A stretch of DNA of 10,159 nucleotides from JBBSDV01 sp038240335 (GTDB taxonomy: Bacteria; Chloroflexota; Dehalococcoidia; DSTF01; JACRBR01). The stretch covers positions 1 to 10,159 of the forward strand of contig JBBSDV010000124.1 of the NCBI GenBank assembly GCA_038240335.1, read 5' to 3'. The stretch's first letter is position 1; the number at the start of each line of letters is the position of its first letter. The notes below the pieces were generated by a model. It had not been told where the DNA came from. It saw only the letters and a list, made by a program, of their open reading frames with translations, and searched no databases. Both the position numbers and the translations under genes were made by a program. Positions 5,544 to 10,159 of this stretch are shown piece by piece.

Positions 5544-5936
5544 CTAGCCGCCGGATTCGCGCTTGCCACGGCGCAGTTTGAGCTTGCGAAGCAGACGCTT
5601 GTAGCGCTGGTCGCGCGATGCCACGTGCACCGCGGCCTCGATGTCGGCGACCGTCAGCGAAGCGAGTGCTTCGCGGCCGCTCATGCCGCGGCGGGTCTTG
5701 CGCGTGAGGGCGATGGCGGCGATCAGCGTCGCGGTGCTGGAGACGACCGCAGCGGCGCCGGCGTATGCCTTGTACTTGCCTGTCAGCTCAGGGAATTTCG
5801 CGACGGCGCGATGCGCGAGGCGGAGCGTGCGATGCGTCTCCGCATCGACGGGCTCGCCTTCGGCCGCGGCTTCCCAGTCGAAGTCATCATCCACGATCTG
5901 ATCGGGGTGCTGTACATCGTCTGCTTTTACTGCCAT
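5544..5936 (-). CDS. Hypothetical protein with one transmembrane helix
   Basis: A 130-residue protein that I cannot assign to a family. The N-terminal 35 residues are acidic (D-D-D-F-D at 16-20), followed by a basic amphipathic stretch (about 36-56), one hydrophobic Ala-rich helix (about 57-79) ending in a positive T-R-K-T-R-R cluster (78-83), and a soluble C-terminus ending in a Lys/Arg-rich helix (about 111-127). The positive residues after the helix predict a cytoplasmic C-terminus. Start ATG at 5936 has AAGGAGG eight bases upstream. It lies 49 bases after ribH and five bases before the YvlD-like gene, so these are likely co-transcribed and the two membrane proteins may work together (inference). 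Confidence 0.8.
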   Translation of the reverse strand: MAVKADDVQHPDQIVDDDFDWEAAAEGEPVDAETHRTLRLAHRAVAKFPELTGKYKAYAGAAAVVSSTATLIAAIALTRKTRRGMSGREALASLTVADIEAAVHVASRDQRYKRLLRKLKLRRGKRESGG

Positions 5937-5944
5937 CCTGCCCG

Positions 5945-5951
5945 CCTCCTT
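5945..5951 (-). promoter_or_regulatory. Shine-Dalgarno of the one-helix membrane protein
   Basis: AAGGAGG on the minus strand, eight bases before the ATG at 5936, in the 49-base gap after ribH. It fixes the start. Confidence 0.75.
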
Positions 5952-5985
5952 CGCGGCCGCCTGCGCCGCTCGCCGAGTGCGTTCG

Positions 5986-6492
5986 TCAGCGGCTTTCGGT
6001 GCTAATCCGGCTGCCCTGCCGAACCTCTCGCATCGTCTGTACCATCTCGATCGCGGTCAACGCTGCTTCGCGGCCCTTGTGGCCGCCCGCACCGCCGACG
6101 CGGGCGAGCGCCTGTTCGTCATTGTCCGTCGTCAGAACCCCAAAGATCACCGGCACCCCGCTATCGAGGGCGGCACGCTGGATCCCGCTGGCGGTCTCCG
6201 ACGAAACGTAGTCGAAATGCGGCGTGTCGCCGCGGATCACGGCGCCCAAACAGATGACCGCGTCGTAGTCGCTGCTCTCGGCGAGCGCCTTTGCCACGAG
6301 CGGCAGCTCGAAGCATCCCGGCACTTCTATCGATGCGACGGATGCAGGCTCTGCGCCACGCTCACGGAGTTCGCTCGTGCAGCCATCATACAGCGGTCCG
6401 GTTACGTGCGCGTTAAACCGCGCGACGACGACCGCCAGTCGCATTCCGGCGGCGTCGAGTTCGCCCTCGAAGCTCAGCGCACCGGTCGGCAT
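5986..6492 (-). CDS. ribH: 6,7-dimethyl-8-ribityllumazine synthase
   Basis: RibH condenses 5-amino-6-ribitylaminouracil with 3,4-dihydroxy-2-butanone 4-phosphate to give lumazine, the penultimate step of riboflavin synthesis, in the cytoplasm as a pentamer or 60-mer. The 168-residue product has the full family signature: A-R-F-N (24-27), V-P-G-C-F-E-L-P (57-64), G-A-V-I-R-G-D-T-P-H-F-D-Y-V (83-96, with catalytic H92), P-V-I-F-G-V-L-T-T-D (114-123) and G-G-H-K-G (136-140; usually G-N-K-G). The C-terminal tail past residue 155 is slightly longer than typical. The start is revised to ATG at 6492, which has GGGAGG four bases upstream; an in-frame GTG 27 bases earlier has no site. No other riboflavin gene is visible, and I see no FMN riboswitch in the 180-base leader. 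Confidence 0.97.
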   Translation of the reverse strand: MPTGALSFEGELDAAGMRLAVVVARFNAHVTGPLYDGCTSELRERGAEPASVASIEVPGCFELPLVAKALAESSDYDAVICLGAVIRGDTPHFDYVSSETASGIQRAALDSGVPVIFGVLTTDNDEQALARVGGAGGHKGREAALTAIEMVQTMREVRQGSRISTESR

Positions 6493-6496
6493 CGAA

Positions 6497-6502
6497 CCTC
6501 CC
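6497..6502 (-). promoter_or_regulatory. Shine-Dalgarno that sets the ribH start
   Basis: GGGAGG on the minus strand, four bases before the ATG at 6492. The spacing is a little short but the match is strong, and it favours the 168-residue RibH over a 9-residue longer form. Confidence 0.65.
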
Positions 6503-6567
6503 GCATAGGACGCGTACACCCCACGCTTGTATCATCGCCGATCGCGGTGCTTGCGGGTATGCCGAAA

Positions 6568-6580
6568 CCGTCACAGACGG
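6568..6580 (-). terminator. Hairpin in the gap upstream of ribH, possible terminator
   Basis: Minus-strand CCGTC-TGT-GACGG, a perfect 5-bp stem with a 3-base loop followed by TTT, lies 93 bases after the stop of the 749-residue gene and 75 bases before ribH. It could end the upstream transcript or act as a leader structure for ribH. Stem and T run are short. Confidence 0.3.
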
Positions 6581-6672
6581 CGGATGTGGGTGATGCATAT
6601 GATGGCGCATTTCCACTCGCGTTTTGCGCGGCCGCCGCGGACTGGGGCCGCCGAGGCCTCGGTCGCCTAGCG

Positions 6673-8922
6673 TCAGGGAAGGCCTGAGAACTCTCGGACG
6701 CCGGCTCCGACGCGGGTCATATCGCCGCTGACGTCGACGCCGTTGATGAGCAAACTGAAATCGGAGCCGGCGGTGAGACGAATCGGGCCGAGTTCTCCCG
6801 TCGCGTCAACGCACACGGTTCGCTTCTCCATATTCGCTTCGAGCCGGCCGAACGCGAACGCGTCGCAGTCGATCACGAGATCGGGCATCTCGATCCAGAA
6901 CGGGGCCGGTTGGCTGCAGGGATGGATGAACACGCAAGCGCCGCGCGCATTATCGACGACGAGCAGCTTCGGGGACTGGTCGCTGACGAGTCGCACGTCG
7001 CCGAGCGCCAGCATTGAGTCGCGGCTCGCGATCCACTGCGCGACGCCGCCGTCGATGGCGCCGCCGCGGGACATCGGCGCGACGTAGGGTACGCCGTCGT
7101 ACGCGCGAGAGAGCGGCTGCATGTCGCGGAGACTGTAGCGCAGCGCCACGCTGCCGCCTGCAGACGCGTAGGCGATCTCGCGGACAGCGTCGTTACCTGT
7201 GCTGTCGGCGATCGTCGCGGACGCGATGTGCTGCCGGAACGCATCGAGATCGGCAAAGTCACCACTCTCGGCTACCTCGAGCACAAAGGCGTTACGCACG
7301 TTGCCCTTGGAGAACGGTCCGCCTAACGAACGATAGTCCCAGAACTGCTTCGCAGGACCGCGATAGTTGTAGATGTCGAGCGTCAGGACTCCGTCCATCA
7401 TCTTCAGCTCGATCGGCGCATTTGATCCCATGTCCGTTGGTTCGAGCGGAGTGATCGCGATATATGCCCCTGCGGTCTCGATCACGATCGGCTCACCCGG
7501 AGCGATCGCCGTGAGCAGATCCGTGATACGACGGTCGCCGGCGTACACGGCAGCGGCGGCGTCGACGCCAAACATCCGCACCGATAGCTTGTAGCTGCGG
7601 GCGGGCCGCATTCGGGGCGTCAGGCCGTACGCGACGATCGCCCGATTGCGATGCTGCGCGCCGACGAACGTGCCTTCGTCCCACAGGTCCTCCCTTCGCT
7701 TCGCGCCGTCCGCTTGATCGCGATCGTCGGAGATGTATCGCGCGAAGAGCGAGCCGTAGCCCGGCGCTGCGTCGGTGCGGAAGTAAAGCAGCGTGGAGTT
7801 GAACGCCGGCCATGGCTCCGGAGTCTCGCCGACGCCGTAGGTCCGCGACGCCGTGCCGAGCGCGTAGCCCGGCGTCATGTACGTCGTGATGTCGAGCCCG
7901 CGCACGCTGTCCGTCGTCTCGCGCACGTCGAACGGCATGCGCTTCTCGCGCAACAAGCCGAGCAGATAGTCCGGGCAGTGGATCGCGTCGGTCGCGATCT
8001 CTGTGTGGCCTTCCTCCCGCGTTCGGGGCGCGTACGGCGTCGTCGGGCGTAGCGATGGGTCGCCGAGCATGCGCCACAGTCGCAGCTTGAGCAAGCCACC
8101 GGCGCCGCTCGCACCGTCGAAGTACGCGCGGGAGTGCGGTCCCCCCAGCTGGGCGAGCAGCGGGTGGTAATGCGCGGCGACGTGGAGCCAGAGCAACTCC
8201 TCGGCGATGCGCGCTTTGAGCGCGATGTCGGGATCCGATGCGTGCTCGGCGAGCAGGGCGATGCGGGCGATATCGACGCCGAGATAGGTGGGGCTGTTGA
8301 ACTCGTGCGGTGCTCCCGACTTCGCCGTGAACGCGAACCAGTCGTCGAGCCGCCGCGCTCCCCGTTCGACGAACTCGGCGCCGAAGGAGTCGTTATCCTC
8401 ATCCATGCGATCGGCGAGCAACTGGCCGCCGAGGATGCTGTTGCAGATATCGCTGAGGGCGATGTTCGTATAGCTCAGATGAACATCGAGGCGATCGATC
8501 TCCTCGAGGCCGAGCGCGATCGCGTCGCGCATCTCGGCGACGAGATCGGGGGCAAGCGTCGCCTCGAACGCCAATAGCAGCGACACGAGGCTGTCGAGGG
8601 CGAACTCGACGCCATTGAGGTCGCTGATTGCCTCGTCCTCGAGGGTCCAGCGGAAGTTGCCGGCATGGGCATCATCGGGCCGCCGTTCTTGCAACGCGAG
8701 CACGGCGCGAATCGCCCGCGCGGCGCGATCGAGGCTCTCGTCGCTCGCATCGCGCATGAGGACCCAGGCATAGGCCAGCGAGCCGCGCACGCTGTGGTGC
8801 TCAGGATGCTCGGGCATGCGCGTCATCGAGACGGCGTCATCCCAGAGCGAAGCGAGGATCGCTGCGCCTTCGTCGTACAACTGCCGCGCGCGCTCGGCTT
8901 CGTCGTCGCTGGATGCAATCAC
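6673..8922 (-). CDS. Large uncharacterised protein, alpha-toroid plus beta-rich domains
   Basis: A 749-residue protein I cannot name. Residues about 1-300 are mostly helical with repeated amphipathic helices; residues about 420-749 are beta-rich. That order resembles the (alpha/alpha) toroid plus beta-sandwich plan of polysaccharide lyases and heparinase-like proteins, but this is fold intuition only. Distinct polar patches that may line a pocket are G-N-F-R-W-T-L-E (88-95), S-D-L-N-G-V-E-F (100-107), E-F-N-S-P-T-Y (207-213), A-H-Y-H-P (250-254) and G-G-P-H-S-R-A-Y (260-267). No signal peptide or membrane helix is present, so it should act in the cytoplasm, unusual for a polymer lyase. The GTG start at 8922 lies one base after the stop of the exonuclease gene (TAA-C-GTG), implying coupled translation; a longer frame to 8997 would overlap that gene by 74 bases. 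Confidence 0.8.
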   Translation of the reverse strand: MIASSDDEAERARQLYDEGAAILASLWDDAVSMTRMPEHPEHHSVRGSLAYAWVLMRDASDESLDRAARAIRAVLALQERRPDDAHAGNFRWTLEDEAISDLNGVEFALDSLVSLLLAFEATLAPDLVAEMRDAIALGLEEIDRLDVHLSYTNIALSDICNSILGGQLLADRMDEDNDSFGAEFVERGARRLDDWFAFTAKSGAPHEFNSPTYLGVDIARIALLAEHASDPDIALKARIAEELLWLHVAAHYHPLLAQLGGPHSRAYFDGASGAGGLLKLRLWRMLGDPSLRPTTPYAPRTREEGHTEIATDAIHCPDYLLGLLREKRMPFDVRETTDSVRGLDITTYMTPGYALGTASRTYGVGETPEPWPAFNSTLLYFRTDAAPGYGSLFARYISDDRDQADGAKRREDLWDEGTFVGAQHRNRAIVAYGLTPRMRPARSYKLSVRMFGVDAAAAVYAGDRRITDLLTAIAPGEPIVIETAGAYIAITPLEPTDMGSNAPIELKMMDGVLTLDIYNYRGPAKQFWDYRSLGGPFSKGNVRNAFVLEVAESGDFADLDAFRQHIASATIADSTGNDAVREIAYASAGGSVALRYSLRDMQPLSRAYDGVPYVAPMSRGGAIDGGVAQWIASRDSMLALGDVRLVSDQSPKLLVVDNARGACVFIHPCSQPAPFWIEMPDLVIDCDAFAFGRLEANMEKRTVCVDATGELGPIRLTAGSDFSLLINGVDVSGDMTRVGAGVREFSGLP

Positions 8923-8923
8923 G

Positions 8924-10156
8924 TTAGCTATTGTGTTGCTTTCGCTCGATACGCGCGAGCCGATGCAGCAGCGGCTCGCGATCGAGATGATGCGCACCGG
9001 CCAGCAGCGCGGTCGTTAGCGCGGCGGCTTGCCGCAGGTCGCGCGCATGGTGCTCGTGGTGCTTTGCGAGCTCGGTGGCGGCGGCACGGTCGCCGTCGGC
9101 CCAGAGCTGGCGCCAGAGCCCCACCGCTTCCTCGCGCTCGCCCAAGCGCCGGCATAGACGGGCGTGCCGCGTCGCGACCCACGACCAGTCGTCGCCGCCG
9201 CGGAGCCACGGTAGTGCGTTTCGGTACAGCGGCATGGCGCGTTCCGGCTGGCCGGCGGCTTCCCACCAGCGGCCGAGCGCGGCCGAGTCGTCGGGATCGA
9301 GATCATCGCGCGACAGCAGCGTCGCCAGCACCGAAAGGAGGACGACGAGCGAAAGGACGTCCTCCGAGTTGTGGCGAAAGACGCCCCGGAGCGGCGCTGC
9401 TCGCCCCGCGCGCAGGTAGTCGAAATAGAGTGTCGGGATCAGCGAGCCGGACACATCATCGGGACGCCCGAACCGCAGCAGACGGCGCTCCGCATCGGCG
9501 AGACGGCAGGCGGGCAGGCGGTGGCGGTAGAGCCGGCGGACGGGATGGAGCAGGTCGAAATGGGCGAGCACGTCGCAAGGCGAGCGCAGGCGAGCGAGCG
9601 TGAGGCGGGTCTCGACGAACGGGATGTCGAAGGTGCGGCCGTTGTACGTGACGATGCCGTCAAAGCGGGCGAGGTCGGCGGCGAGCATCGCCAGCATCGC
9701 ATGTTCCTGCGCGATATCGGCGAGAAAGTACTGACGCATGCGAAATGCCAGCGTCGCGTCCGGCCCGCAGCGCTCGTACGAGCCGAGGCCGGCGATCACG
9801 ATGTACGTGCCGGTGCCGCCGGAAAGGCCGGTCGTCTCGATATCGAAGAAGGCGAGGCGCTGCGCGGGCGGGGCAACGACCGTGCCGAGCAGGTCGGCCA
9901 GCGCCTGGGGAGCCGCGTCGAGGGCCGAGCCGAGGGCGTAGGCGCCATGGGCGTGGTCGAGCGCGAACCATTCGTCGCGCACGAACACGGGGCCACGCTC
10001 GGTCTCGTGCCAGTCACCACGAAAGATCTTGGCGATTGGCGGTAGTTCGCGGATCGGGCGGGCGATTGACGTGGCGACCGTCGGCTGAGCCTCGATGGGA
10101 CGAGCGGCGACGTGCGTCGCCACGGCGTGCCGGAGGCGATCGGCGAGCGCCGTCAC
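8924..10156 (-). CDS. YprB/MrfB-like ribonuclease H-fold exonuclease
   Basis: A 410-residue protein with a DEDD-type exonuclease fold (RNase_H_2 / YprB family). Motifs in order: L-A-F-F-D-I-E-T-T-G (101-110; acidic D105 and E107), T-Y-N-G-R-T-F-D-I-P-F (170-180; D177) and H-N-S-E-D-V-L-S-L (262-270; D266). Residues about 292-400 form helical, TPR-like repeats (W-W-E-A-A-G-Q-P at 297-304, R-A-M-P-L-Y at 307-312, R-E-E-A-V at 341-345). Bacillus subtilis YprB (MrfB) is of similar length and is a 3'-5' exonuclease that, with helicase YprA (MrfA), repairs mitomycin lesions; a DNA-repair role here is inferred from homology. The GTG start lies three bases from the window edge, so the true start may be further upstream. 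The stop is one base before the next gene's GTG. Confidence 0.88.
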   Translation of the reverse strand: MTALADRLRHAVATHVAARPIEAQPTVATSIARPIRELPPIAKIFRGDWHETERGPVFVRDEWFALDHAHGAYALGSALDAAPQALADLLGTVVAPPAQRLAFFDIETTGLSGGTGTYIVIAGLGSYERCGPDATLAFRMRQYFLADIAQEHAMLAMLAADLARFDGIVTYNGRTFDIPFVETRLTLARLRSPCDVLAHFDLLHPVRRLYRHRLPACRLADAERRLLRFGRPDDVSGSLIPTLYFDYLRAGRAAPLRGVFRHNSEDVLSLVVLLSVLATLLSRDDLDPDDSAALGRWWEAAGQPERAMPLYRNALPWLRGGDDWSWVATRHARLCRRLGEREEAVGLWRQLWADGDRAAATELAKHHEHHARDLRQAAALTTALLAGAHHLDREPLLHRLARIERKQHNS

Positions 10157-10159
10157 TCG

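Noticed and set aside
4924..5547. 207-codon plus-strand frame rich in Glu, Asp and Arg
   Set aside because: It is antisense to the YvlD-type membrane gene; the repetitive Glu/Ala/Arg composition mirrors hydrophobic codons read backwards. No convincing ribosome site.
6627..6639. CGCGGC-C-GCCGCG dyad as a terminator or operator
   Set aside because: The loop is too short for an RNA hairpin and such dyads are common by chance in GC-rich DNA.
5977..6687. 236-codon plus-strand frame
   Set aside because: Antisense to ribH, which is certain from its family motifs.
8665..9603. 312-codon plus-strand frame
   Set aside because: Antisense to the exonuclease and the 749-residue gene; Arg/Ala/Gly-rich low-complexity product.

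Overview
This window is GC-rich bacterial chromosome with dense coding, several GTG starts and clear Shine-Dalgarno sequences. The gene content (a tandem-hotdog MaoC hydratase resembling mesaconyl-CoA hydratase, an amidohydrolase-2 family protein, lumazine synthase, a YvlD-type membrane protein, ribosomal protein bS21 and a YprB/MrfB-type exonuclease) looks like housekeeping DNA of a free-living bacterium. A bS21 gene argues against most Actinobacteria. A Chloroflexota (Dehalococcoidia-like) origin is my best guess, but it is inference from gene style and not proven. I see no phage, transposon, CRISPR array, tRNA or rRNA.

Layout: the left part (44-3932) is transcribed rightward. It holds an uncharacterised protein with a CxxC pair and an acidic tail; two adjacent, apparently paralogous four-helix membrane proteins; the MaoC/Mch-like hydratase; and the metal-dependent amidohydrolase. 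The right part (4028-10156) is transcribed leftward. In transcription order it holds the YprB/MrfB-like exonuclease (10156-8924), a 749-residue protein of unknown function (8922-6673), ribH (6492-5986), a one-helix protein (5936-5544), a YvlD/phage-holin-like membrane protein (5538-5077), a cysteine-poor HesB/IscA-like protein with a helical tail (4841-4302), and rpsU (4228-4028). The two halves converge at 3933-4027, where a perfect 6-bp hairpin probably serves as a terminator.

How the genes fit together: several junctions are tight enough for translational coupling. These are 1197/1199 and 8924/8922 (both stop-C-GTG) and 5544/5538 (5 nt). The hydratase and amidohydrolase could act on organic acids or their CoA esters in a common catabolic route, but no other pathway gene is present. 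RibH performs the penultimate step of riboflavin synthesis and is isolated from other rib genes. The exonuclease belongs to the family of the Bacillus mitomycin-repair nuclease; its usual helicase partner, if present, would lie beyond the right edge. I found no convincing new defence or mobile system. The most unusual items are the cysteine-poor HesB-like protein upstream of rpsU, the 749-residue toroid-like protein coupled to the exonuclease, and the paralogous membrane pair.
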